From assembly GCA_963698085.1 (NCBI GenBank), contig OY969122.1, positions 1,302,001 through 1,366,000 of the forward strand: a DNA stretch of 64,000 nt, written 5' to 3'. A program made the position numbers and the translations under genes. The notes beneath the pieces were generated by a model. It was not told the origin of the DNA. It searched no databases and saw only the letters and a list, made by a program, of their open reading frames with translations. Below, one piece after another: positions 43,943 to 51,528 of the stretch (positions are counted from its first letter, which is position 1; each line of letters opens with the position of its first letter). Origin of the DNA: VRUE01 sp963698085. GTDB taxonomy: Bacteria; Actinomycetota; Thermoleophilia; Solirubrobacterales; 70-9.

Positions 43943-44056
43943 AGGGGATCTCGGTAGGGGTTCCGCTTAACTTTTTCGATGGAGCCTCCTCAGGCTGACG
44001 CCCGTGGGCCGACGACGAAAAAGTACAAGACGCTTCACCCCTACCGAGATCCCCTC
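43942..44056. repeat. Long palindrome M at the start of rsmG (family 1-like core)
   Basis: Perfect 20 bp arms at 43942-43961 and 44037-44056, with an inner stem CTTTTTCG (43971) and CGAAAAAG (44016). The reverse complement of the core (GCGTCTTGT, CTTTTTCG, CGAAAAAG...AGCGG) resembles the cores of palindromes A and B. The right half encodes the first 18 residues of rsmG and the left arm begins at the last base of the jag stop, so the element links two core genes. Confidence 0.75.
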
Positions 44057-44708
44057 GGCACAGCGCGAGCAGCTCGAGACCGTGCTCGCCTTGCTCGCAG
44101 AGGAGCGGGCTTCGGTCAGCTCTATCACTTCGCCGGCTCGCGCCTGGCAGGTCCATGTCGTCGACAGCCTCACCGGGCTTGAGGTCGAGCAGCTGAGAGA
44201 CGCGCGGCGGATTGCGGATATTGGCTCTGGAGCTGGGTTTCCGGGCCTTGTGCTGGCTGTGGCGCTACCCAATTCCCGGGTCGAGCTAATCGAGTCGATC
44301 GGGCGCAAGTGCGAGTTCATGCGCCGTGCCGTCGAGGCGGCCAAGATAGCCAACGCGACCATCGTCAACGCTCGCTCGGAGGAAGTCGCCACTGGCGAGG
44401 ATCGCGACTCCTACGATGCGGTGACCGCGCGCGCAGTCGGCCGCCTCTCAACTCTGGCCGAGCTCGCCTCGCCCCTCCTCCGCAACGGCGGAACCCTCGT
44501 CGCTTGGAAGGGCAAACGAGACCCCGACGAGGAGGCGCAGCTAGAACGAGCCGCGGACCAGCTTGCCATGCATTCCGAGCAGATCCTCGACGTAGGCGAC
44601 CGCGCGGGCAGCAAGCACCGCCATCTCCACATCCTTCGAAAGCTCGGCCCGACGCCCGGCGATTTGCCACGTCGTCCCGGCATGGCCAAGAAGCGCCCCC
44701 AAGGGTGA
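44004..44708 (+). CDS. rsmG: 16S rRNA (guanine527-N7)-methyltransferase
   Basis: 234 residues from a GTG at 44004. SAM-binding motif ADIGSGAGFPGLVLAVALP, then the family segment VELIESIGRKCEFMRRAVEA and AVTARAVGRLSTLAEL. The N-terminal MGRRRKSTRRFTPTEIPSAQ is encoded by a palindrome and may be a recent addition; a start further in would lose part of the normal N-terminal helix. It methylates G527 of 16S rRNA. The stop is followed at once by palindrome E. Confidence 0.93.
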   Translation: MGRRRKSTRRFTPTEIPSAQREQLETVLALLAEERASVSSITSPARAWQVHVVDSLTGLEVEQLRDARRIADIGSGAGFPGLVLAVALPNSRVELIESIGRKCEFMRRAVEAAKIANATIVNARSEEVATGEDRDSYDAVTARAVGRLSTLAELASPLLRNGGTLVAWKGKRDPDEEAQLERAADQLAMHSEQILDVGDRAGSKHRHLHILRKLGPTPGDLPRRPGMAKKRPQG

Positions 44709-44803
44709 GGGTTGGATCTGGTGTCCCTCGAACCGGCGGATACTCAAAACGACGGTCTAACTAGACCGTCGTTTGTCGGGGCGAGGGACACCCGATCCAA
44801 CCC
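44709..44803. terminator. Long palindrome E between rsmG and parA
   Basis: Outer arms at 44709-44730 and 44782-44803 pair with a single T/G mismatch. Inside is a separate perfect 13 bp hairpin (AAACGACGGTCTA at 44747-44759 with its complement ending at 44774, 2-base spacer). The nested-hairpin layout resembles the other long palindromes, but the core sequence is different. It lies directly after the rsmG stop and 19 bp before parA, so termination or mRNA separation is likely. Confidence 0.75.
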
Positions 44804-44821
44804 CCACTAGGCTGCGCGTCA

Positions 44822-45580
44822 ATGGGCCTTGTCTACGCAGTGGCAAACCAAAAGGGCGGCGTCGGCAAGACCACGACCGCGGTCAACCTGACCGCCTGTG
44901 CAGCGGCCGCCGGATCGCAGACGCTGCTGGTCGACCTCGATCCCCAGTGCAATGCCACCGTCGCCCTCGGTGGCGACCGCGACGCTCACCCATCGTCCTA
45001 CGATTGTCTGATTGGCGACGTGTCCGTTGCCGAAGCGGCGCGCCCCGCGGGACCGGACAACCTCTGGCTCGTCCCCGCCAACCGTGACCTTGCCGGCGCC
45101 GCGGTGGAGCTGCCCCGCCTCGATGGCTCCGAGACGCGGCTGCGCGAGCGCCTCGGCCCACTGCGCGAGCGCTTCGCCTTCACGGTGCTCGATTGCCCCC
45201 CATCGCTCGGCCCGGTCAGCGTCAACGCCCTGGTCGCCGCCGATCGGGTCATTGTGCCGGTGCAGGCGGAGTATCTGGCGCTGGAGGGCCTGGTCCAGTT
45301 CCTCGACACGCTGGCGATGATCCGCCGCGAGCTCAACCCGGCGCTGAACGTGTCGGGTCTGTTGATCACCATGCACGATGAGCGCACGCGACTCGCCCAA
45401 GACGTGGAGCGAGAGCTGCGCGAGCATTTCCCCGAGATGGTCTTCAAGACGGTCATACCGCGCAGCGTCAGGGTCGCCGAGGCGCCGAGCTACGGCTTGC
45501 CGGTGACCGAGCACGCGCCGGCCTCGCGCGGAGCCACCGCCTACCAGGCGTTGACGAAGGAGCTGGCTAGCCGTGGCTAG
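44822..45580 (+). CDS. parA: Chromosome partitioning ATPase ParA
   Basis: 252 residues. Deviant Walker A: NQKGGVGKTTTAVNLTACAA; Walker A' VDLDPQCNATVALGG; Walker B FTVLDCPPSLGPVSVNALV; late motif VLKT-type FKTVIPRSVRVAEAPSYGLP. It forms ATP-dependent nucleoid gradients that pull ParB-parS complexes. The parB GTG overlaps the parA stop by 8 bp. Confidence 0.95.
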   Translation: MGLVYAVANQKGGVGKTTTAVNLTACAAAAGSQTLLVDLDPQCNATVALGGDRDAHPSSYDCLIGDVSVAEAARPAGPDNLWLVPANRDLAGAAVELPRLDGSETRLRERLGPLRERFAFTVLDCPPSLGPVSVNALVAADRVIVPVQAEYLALEGLVQFLDTLAMIRRELNPALNVSGLLITMHDERTRLAQDVERELREHFPEMVFKTVIPRSVRVAEAPSYGLPVTEHAPASRGATAYQALTKELASRG

Positions 45581-46447
45581 CGGAAAGACGGCAAAGCGCG
45601 GCATGGGGCGTGGCCTTGCCGCGATCCTGCCGGAGACCGTCGCGACCGGCGACGTCGGCGACCTGCGCGAGCTGCCCGTCGGCCTGATTAAGCCCAATCC
45701 GAAGCAGCCACGCACCCGCTTCGATTCCGAGGCGCTCTCCGGCCTCGCCGCCTCGATCGAGAGCAGCGGCGTCGTGCAGCCGCTGCTCGTTCGGCCGCTC
45801 CATGACGGCAGCTACGAGCTGATCGCCGGCGAGCGCCGTTGGCGGGCAGCGCAAGAGGCCGGCCTGGAGAAGGTCCCGGTCATCGTCCGGGACTCCGAGC
45901 AAGCGGAGAGATTGCAGGTGGCGCTGATCGAGAACATGGTCCGCGAGGACCTCAACCCGGTCGAGGAGGCGCGCGCTTGCGCCGCCTTGGTCGAGGATCT
46001 CGGCCTCTCCAAAGAGGAGCTGGCCCGGCGCGTTGGCCGCAGCCGACCCGCGGTGTCGAACCTGATCCGCTTGCTCTCCCTCCCCGACGAGGCACTGGAG
46101 CTGCTCGAGTCCGGCGAGCTCAGCGAGGGTCACGGGCGAGCCTTGCTTGCCGCCTCCGGCAACGAGGTCCGTCGCCGCCTAGCCCGCGACGCCGCACGGG
46201 GGGGCTGGTCGGTCAGGGAGACCGAGAACAGGGTTAGGCTGGCTAGCCAGCCAAAAGCTAAGAAAGGCGGCGCAGCGAAGCTGAGTGCCGAGGAGGCCGC
46301 GGCGATGCGGGACGCTGCCGACAAGCTCGAGACCGCGCTCGGTCACGAGGTGAAGGTGCGCCCGCGCGGGGGGGAGGTAGCGGTCGAGATCCGCCTCGCG
46401 GGCCTCGACGAGGCCATCGCTTTGGCCGCTATCATCGCCTCCAGCTC

Positions 46448-46457
<10 letters not shown>
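45573..46457 (+). CDS. parB: Chromosome partitioning protein ParB
   Basis: 294 residues. CTPase/parS-loading domain with PNPKQPRTRF and the GERRWRAA motif, the ALIENMVREDLNPVEEA segment, a helix-turn-helix (LSKEELARRVGRSRPAVSNL) and a C-terminal dimerisation region. It binds parS and spreads as a CTP-dependent clamp. The TAG stop lies inside the 5' acceptor stem of tRNA-Ile, a 10-base overlap. Confidence 0.95.
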
Positions 46458-46521
<64 letters not shown>

Positions 46522-46572
46522 CTGCCGTGATGCCGCAGCGATTCGCCCGGTGGAGCGGCCTATAGGCGTACC

Positions 46573-46578
46573 TATAAT
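46573..46578 (+). promoter_or_regulatory. -10 element ahead of the bifunctional-nuclease-domain gene
   Basis: A perfect TATAAT 29 bp before the TTG at 46608. TGGAGC at 46551 gives a weak -35 with 16 bp spacing. The start choice is supported by GGAG 6 nt before the TTG. Confidence 0.55.
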
Positions 46579-46607
46579 GGGCGATCCACCTCGGCGCGGA
46601 GCGAATT

Positions 46608-47099
46608 TTGCAGCAGATGCAGATCTACGGGGTCAGCTTCGACATGGTCGGCAAGCAGCCGATCGTTTTGCTGAAGACTGTTGACGGCAATCGCTTCCTG
46701 CCGATCTGGATCGGTCATCCGGAGGCGGCGGCGATCCTGATGAAGCTACAGGGGGCCTCGACGCCACGACCGATGACCCACGACCTGCTCTCGGACATGC
46801 TCGAGCAGCTCGACGCCAAGTGCGAGCGGGTCTCCGTCACCGAGCTGCGCGACAACACCTTCTACGCCTCGATCACGGTCTCGATCGACGGCTCGGAGTT
46901 GGAGATTGACTCGCGCCCCTCCGACGCTCTCGCCCTCGCGGTGCGGGTCTCGGCGCCGATCTTTGCCGCCGAGGAGGTAATCGAGGAGTCGGCGATCGAG
47001 TTTGAGCACGAGGTCGAGGACACCGAGGAGGTCGTCGACAAATTCAAGGAGTTCCTCGACGAGGTAACCCCGGACGACTTCGCCGAGGGAAACTCCTAG
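46608..47099 (+). CDS. Bifunctional nuclease domain protein (DUF151)
   Basis: 163 residues from a TTG at 46608 (a later ATG lacks a ribosome site). The BFN/DUF151 domain is clear: FDMVGKQPIVLLKTVDGNRF, LPIWIGHPEAAAILMKLQG, MTHDLLSDMLEQL, IDSRPSDALALAVRVSAPIF. An acidic C-terminal tail follows (EFEHEVEDTEEVVDKFKEFL). Family members have been reported with nuclease activity and in stress responses, but the physiological role is uncertain. The stop overlaps that of the convergent ligase gene. Confidence 0.9.
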   Translation: MQQMQIYGVSFDMVGKQPIVLLKTVDGNRFLPIWIGHPEAAAILMKLQGASTPRPMTHDLLSDMLEQLDAKCERVSVTELRDNTFYASITVSIDGSELEIDSRPSDALALAVRVSAPIFAAEEVIEESAIEFEHEVEDTEEVVDKFKEFLDEVTPDDFAEGNS

Positions 47100-48028
47100 G
47101 CCGGCGCCGGCTTCAACGCCAGCTCGACGATCCGCTCGACCAGCTCCTCGAACGTCATCCCCGCCACCTCGGCCGCCTGGGGAAGAAGGCTGGTGTCGGT
47201 GAGCCCGGGTATCGCGTTCACCTCGAGCACCTGCGGGCCCTCCGCGGCGAGGATCAGATCGACCCGGGAGAAGCCCGAGCAGCCAAGCGCCTCGTAGGCG
47301 CGCGAAGCTGCCGCGGTCACCGCCGCCTCCTCGTCTGGGGAGAGCTGGGCCGGGCAGACGAACTCGGTACGACCGATCTCGTAGCGCGCCTCGAAGTCGT
47401 AGCGGTCGCCACCGCTTGGGATCGCTTCGACGACCGGAAGGGGATCGCTGCCGAGGACGCTCACCGCCAGCTCCCGGCCCTCGACGAAACGTTCCAGCAG
47501 CACCCTGCTGTCGTAGCTGAAGGCCGAGACCAGGGCCTCCGGCACCTCGAACCAGCTGGAGGCGAACTTCACCCCCAGGGCCGAGCCGCCGCGGCTCGGC
47601 TTGACGACGAGGGGGAACCCGAGCCGCTCCTCCAGATCGCTGAGGGCATCGGCGGCGCCCAGCTCGCGAAAGGCGGTCTCGTTGAAAGCGAACCAATCAG
47701 GCGTGGGGATGCCGGCACCGCGCAGCTCGTGCTTGGCGAGGACCTTGTCGATGCAGCGCGTGCAGGCGGCGACACCGGGGCCGGTGAACGGGATGCCGAG
47801 GATCTCGAGCAGCTCTTGCACGGTGCCGTCCTCGCCACCGAACCCGTGCATCGCGATAAAGGCGACGTCGGGCTGTCCGGCGGCCAGCCGTTTGACCAGA
47901 TCGCCTCCAGCGTCGATCGGCAGCACCTCGTGCCCCAGCCGCTCCAATGCGTCCTCGACCCTGGCACCTGAGCGCAGCGATACGCCACGCTCCAGCGAGC
48001 GGCCGCCTTTCAGCACGGCGACCTTCAT
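47096..48028 (-). CDS. Second D-Ala-D-Ala ligase-like ATP-grasp enzyme
   Basis: 310 residues from the ATG at 48028. The Ddl pattern is full: VAVLKGGRSLERGVSLRSGA, MHGFGGEDGTVQELLEILGI, FPLVVKPSRGGSALGVKFAS and EVNAIPGLTDTSLLPQAAEV. It differs enough from the ligase at 17957 to be a paralogue rather than a recent copy. The ATG overlaps the stop of the aminotransferase gene (ATGA), so the two products are made together. It may use a different amino acid or dipeptide substrate; that is inference. Confidence 0.88.
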   Translation of the reverse strand: MKVAVLKGGRSLERGVSLRSGARVEDALERLGHEVLPIDAGGDLVKRLAAGQPDVAFIAMHGFGGEDGTVQELLEILGIPFTGPGVAACTRCIDKVLAKHELRGAGIPTPDWFAFNETAFRELGAADALSDLEERLGFPLVVKPSRGGSALGVKFASSWFEVPEALVSAFSYDSRVLLERFVEGRELAVSVLGSDPLPVVEAIPSGGDRYDFEARYEIGRTEFVCPAQLSPDEEAAVTAAASRAYEALGCSGFSRVDLILAAEGPQVLEVNAIPGLTDTSLLPQAAEVAGMTFEELVERIVELALKPAPA

Positions 48029-49443
48029 GCGCCCCCTTCGCTTGCCTTCCTGAATGGGAGAACATCTCCCCCGTCCTTGGCCGGCTCCGCCGCGCCCGGA
48101 CGCGGCAGCCCAGCCGCGTCCATATCTGATTCCCGCGGCTGGGCGGGAGCAGAGGACGCGGCGGAATCTGATGTCAACGCGCCGTACAGCTCGACCTGCT
48201 CGGCGATCGTTTTGCCGATCCGCCGCACGCCCTCGCGGATCTCCTCCTCGCCGACCCCGGAGAAATTGAGCCGCATCGAGCTGCGGCCGCGGCTCTCGTC
48301 GACGTAGGCCGCCTGCCCGGGGACGAAAGCAACGTCTTCGCGCAGGGCCTTGGCGAGCAGATCGCTGGTGTCGATGTACTCGGGCAGGGTCGCCCAGATG
48401 AATAGGCCCCCTTCCGGCTCGGTCCATGTCGCCTGCGCCGGGAAGTGCTCGCGTAGCGCCGCGACCATCGTGTCGCGCCGCCCACGGTAGATCTCGACCA
48501 GATCGTCGATGTACTCACGCCAGTGCCCTTCGCTGAAGTACTCGCGCACGAAGTGCTGGGTCAGGGTCGAGGTGCAGAGGTCGGAGGCCTGCTTGCCGAG
48601 GACGATCTTCTCCATTACCGGCGGCGGCGCCACCGCCCAACCGAGGCGGATGCCCGGCGAGAGGATCTTGGAGAAGGTGCCGACGTAGATGACGAAGTCG
48701 CCGCCGTCGAGCTGGTAGAGCGGCGGCAGCGGCTCACCGCCGAATCGCAGCAGCCCGTAGGGGTTGTCCTCGACGACCAGCAGCTCGCGCCCGCGCGCAA
48801 GCTCGACCAGTCGCCGACGCCGCTCGAGCGACATGGTCACGCCGGCCGGATTCTGGAAGCTGGGAACTGAGTAGACGAATTTGGGGCGCCGTCCTTCCCC
48901 GTCCAATCGCGCCAGGACCGCTTCCAGCTCGTCGATCCGCATGCCGTCCTCGTCGCAGTCGATCTGGATCGTCTCGGCCTGGTAGCTGCAAAAGACCGGC
49001 ACCGCGCCCGGGTAGGTCGGTGCCTCGCAGACGACGACGTCGCCGGGATCGACCAGCGTCTTGCAGACCAGGTCGATCGCCTGCTGGCCGCCCGTCGTGA
49101 CGATCACGTCGTCGGGATCGGGGAGCATTCCCTCAGCGCCCATTACCTGGACGATGCAGTCGACCGTCTCGGCGAATCCCTCGGTCGGCCCGTACTGCAG
49201 CGCCTCAGCGGTCGACTCCTGGGCGATCCGCGTCATCTGTGCGGCGAATGTGCCGGCGGGGAAGGTCGAGGTGTCGGGCAGGCCGCCGGCCAGCGAGATC
49301 ACCTCCGGGCGGGCGGTTATCGCCATCAAATCGCGCATCGCCGAGGACCGCATCACGCTGGTGCGGGCGGCGAAGAGACCGGCGTAGCGCTCCAGATCGC
49401 GGGTCCGGGTGTGGGCGCGGCGCCGGTGCGGCGTCTCTTCCAT
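48025..49443 (-). CDS. PLP-dependent aminotransferase (class I/II, 2-aminoadipate-transaminase-like)
   Basis: 472 residues from an ATG at 49443 (the open frame reaches further, antisense to the next gene). Fold type I markers: TARPEVISLAGGLPDTSTFP, YGPTEGFAETVDCIV, TTGGQQAIDLVCKTLVDPGD and the PLP lysine in YVGTFSKILSPGIRLGW. It lacks the GntR domain of MocR proteins. The C-terminal 45 residues are low-complexity and overlap small palindromes (48056-48121). Translation is coupled to the Ddl-like gene downstream, suggesting that it supplies or recycles a D- or L-amino acid for that ligase. Confidence 0.88.
   Translation of the reverse strand: MEETPHRRRAHTRTRDLERYAGLFAARTSVMRSSAMRDLMAITARPEVISLAGGLPDTSTFPAGTFAAQMTRIAQESTAEALQYGPTEGFAETVDCIVQVMGAEGMLPDPDDVIVTTGGQQAIDLVCKTLVDPGDVVVCEAPTYPGAVPVFCSYQAETIQIDCDEDGMRIDELEAVLARLDGEGRRPKFVYSVPSFQNPAGVTMSLERRRRLVELARGRELLVVEDNPYGLLRFGGEPLPPLYQLDGGDFVIYVGTFSKILSPGIRLGWAVAPPPVMEKIVLGKQASDLCTSTLTQHFVREYFSEGHWREYIDDLVEIYRGRRDTMVAALREHFPAQATWTEPEGGLFIWATLPEYIDTSDLLAKALREDVAFVPGQAAYVDESRGRSSMRLNFSGVGEEEIREGVRRIGKTIAEQVELYGALTSDSAASSAPAQPRESDMDAAGLPRPGAAEPAKDGGDVLPFRKASEGGA
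48056..48121. repeat. Two small hairpins in the aminotransferase 3' end
   Basis: GGGAGA (48056-48061) pairs with TCTCCC (48065-48070), and GGACGCGGC (48098-48106) pairs with GCCGCGTCC (48113-48121). They encode part of the low-complexity C-terminal extension of the aminotransferase. They may be remnants of a palindromic insertion. Confidence 0.45.
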
Positions 49444-49465
49444 CCCTGGAGTGTAGGTTTTCGAC

Positions 49466-49900
49466 GTGAGCTTTCTCGAGGGCACCGGGCTGGAGCTTGG
49501 CATCGGCATCGCGATCGGAATGCTTGCCGGCACCACCGGCACGCGCGGATCGGCCCGTGGTCGGATGACCCTGCTCGCCGCGGTGATCGGCTTCATTGTC
49601 GGCTTCCTGCTTGCCGGTCACGCCGACCTCAGCGGCTTGCTCGGCGCCATCTTCTGCGCCGCCGGCGGCGTGCTCGGCTGCGTCGTGATCAGCGACGTCG
49701 TCAGCGGTGCCAGCCGCCGCGAGGGCGGCCGCGCCGGCGCGCTTGGCTTCATCGTCTCGCTGGCGGCGCTTCTCGCCGCCGCCGTGGCGCTTTTGCTGCC
49801 GGTGCTGACGCTGCTCGCCATCGTCGCGCTGGTCTGGCTTGGGGCGGCCCGTCACCGCCGTTCCCAGCGCAAGCACGCCGGCCTGCGGGTCCTGCGCTAG
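49466..49900 (+). CDS. Small integral membrane protein, function unknown
   Basis: 144 residues from a GTG, with about four hydrophobic segments (MTLLAAVIGFIVGFLLAG, GLLGAIFCAAGGVLGCVVIS, ALGFIVSLAALLAAAVALLL, LTLLAIVALVWLG) and a basic end (RHRRSQRKHAGLRVLR). No recognised family motif. It is divergent from the aminotransferase (22 bp apart) and 34 bp ahead of the phosphodiesterase, with which it may be cotranscribed. Confidence 0.7.
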   Translation: MSFLEGTGLELGIGIAIGMLAGTTGTRGSARGRMTLLAAVIGFIVGFLLAGHADLSGLLGAIFCAAGGVLGCVVISDVVSGASRREGGRAGALGFIVSLAALLAAAVALLLPVLTLLAIVALVWLGAARHRRSQRKHAGLRVLR

Positions 49901-49934
49901 GTCCACTTCGCCCGAGCTTCATCATTCGCGGCGG

Positions 49935-51455
49935 ATGCCTGCGAAGAAGCTGGTCCTCACCTACGTCGACTCGCTGCGAACCGACATGCTCGAGCGAGCT
50001 GTGGGGGAGGGAAGGGCACCGACCTTCGGGGCCTTGCTCGACCGCGGCGTCCTGATCGGGGACTGCGTCTCCAGCTTCCCATCGGTGACGCCGGTCGCCT
50101 GCGCCGAGATGGTCACCGGCGTTGCGGCCGACCGGCACTGGATCAGCGGCATGAACTGGTTTCATCGGCTCGAGCGCCGCTACGTCGAGTACGGATCTTC
50201 GCTCGATGCGACGCGGACCGTCGGCGTCTTCCGGGCCCTCTACGACCTCGTCTACAACATGAACCTCGCCCACCTCAGCCCCGAAGTCGAGACGCTCTTC
50301 GAGCGCCTCGACGATGCCGGCTTGCGGACCGCCTGTACCCCGTTCCTGATCTACCGTGGCCGTCACCGTCACCAGGTATCGCTGGAGGGGTTGCTGCGCC
50401 GGGCGGTCGAGACGACCCAACTCAAGTTTCGCCACCACACCTGGGGCCCGGGCGAGCTCTTCTACGGCGATCTGTACGCCAGCCGCGAGGTGCCCTGCAA
50501 GTCGACCTCGATCCCCGGTAGTCGCGACGGGTACTCGGCCTGCTGCGCGGCGGAGCTGGAGCGCGCCGGCGACTACGACTTCCTGCTCTTCTCGCTGCCC
50601 GACAACGACAACTACTCGCACCGCTATGGGCCGGAGGCCAGCGTCGAGTCGATCGCCAAGGCCGACCACTGCTTCGGCAAGCTGCTCGAGGCCGGCGGCG
50701 GGCTGGACCAGTTCCTCGCCGACCATGCCGTGATCGTGGTCGCCGACCATGCGCAGACCCCGGTCGGCCGTGGTCTGCCGCTGGCCGAGTTGTTGGCGCG
50801 CGAGTGGACGGTGCTGGCGCCCTCCGACGACCGGCCAGAGCTGGCCCAGCTCGCGGTCAGCCCAACCGGCCGCGCCGCCCACATCTACCTGCTGCCAGGC
50901 GAGGGGGAGCGGGCCAAGCCCGCCGAGGTCGCGCGGCGGCTAACCGAGACCGAAGGGGTCGATCTGGTCTGCAGCCTCGAGGACGAGCGGACGGCTCTGG
51001 TCGAGCGTGGGGGGGAGCGGTTCAGGTTCCGCCGTGGTGAGCAGGTCGCCGACCTGCGCGGCGGCCGCTGGGATGTCGAGGGGGAGCTGGCGGTGCTGGC
51101 CGCGACCGTGGAAGAAGGGCGGATCAACAGCGACGAGTATCCAGATCCGCTTGCTCGCATCTTCGCTGCGGTGACCGCGCCGCACGCGGGCGACTTTGTC
51201 CTCTCGCTCGCGCCCGGCTACGAGGCGGTTGACTGGGGCGGCGTCAGCCACGCTGGCGGTGGCAGCCACGGGTCCCTGCACGCCGGCGACTCGCTCGGCC
51301 CGCTGCTCTTCGTCGGCTGCGGTCCCGACGATCCCAGCGAGCGCGAGCAGTGGGCGCTGCGTGACGTAGCGCCGGTGGTGCTCGAGCACTTCGGGGTGCG
51401 GGAGGAGTCGGGGGGCTCTGCTGAAGCGCCCAAACCCCGCCTGCGGCGGGGTTGA
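49935..51455 (+). CDS. Type I phosphodiesterase / nucleotide pyrophosphatase (alkaline phosphatase superfamily)
   Basis: 506 residues from an ATG at 49935. Metal site residues: TYVDSLRTDML, nucleophile region SSFPSVTPVACAEMVTG, DNDNYSHRYG, VVADHAQTPVG and GGGSHGSLHAGDS. No signal peptide, so it appears cytosolic. It hydrolyses a phosphoester or pyrophosphate of unknown identity. The last 18 residues (ESGGSAEAPKPRLRRG) are encoded by the left half of palindrome F. Confidence 0.85.
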   Translation: MPAKKLVLTYVDSLRTDMLERAVGEGRAPTFGALLDRGVLIGDCVSSFPSVTPVACAEMVTGVAADRHWISGMNWFHRLERRYVEYGSSLDATRTVGVFRALYDLVYNMNLAHLSPEVETLFERLDDAGLRTACTPFLIYRGRHRHQVSLEGLLRRAVETTQLKFRHHTWGPGELFYGDLYASREVPCKSTSIPGSRDGYSACCAAELERAGDYDFLLFSLPDNDNYSHRYGPEASVESIAKADHCFGKLLEAGGGLDQFLADHAVIVVADHAQTPVGRGLPLAELLAREWTVLAPSDDRPELAQLAVSPTGRAAHIYLLPGEGERAKPAEVARRLTETEGVDLVCSLEDERTALVERGGERFRFRRGEQVADLRGGRWDVEGELAVLAATVEEGRINSDEYPDPLARIFAAVTAPHAGDFVLSLAPGYEAVDWGGVSHAGGGSHGSLHAGDSLGPLLFVGCGPDDPSEREQWALRDVAPVVLEHFGVREESGGSAEAPKPRLRRG

Positions 51456-51528
51456 TCTCGTGTCCTTCGGACAGGAATCACTCCGCGGTGCCGATGGGAG
51501 GCGCTTCAGCAGAGCCCCCCGACTCCTC
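51402..51528. repeat. Long palindrome F joining two genes
   Basis: Perfect 29 bp arms at 51402-51430 and 51500-51528. Inside are AACCCCGCC/GGCGGGGTT and GTCC-TTCG-GGAC hairpins. The left arm is the end of the phosphodiesterase gene and the right arm the signal-peptide region of the next gene, so both proteins carry palindrome-encoded ends. The core is unlike A/B or C/D. Confidence 0.85.

Noticed and set aside
46746..47696. 316-codon minus-strand open frame
   Set aside because: Overlaps the real nuclease-domain and Ddl-like genes in other frames; Arg/Gly-rich shadow.
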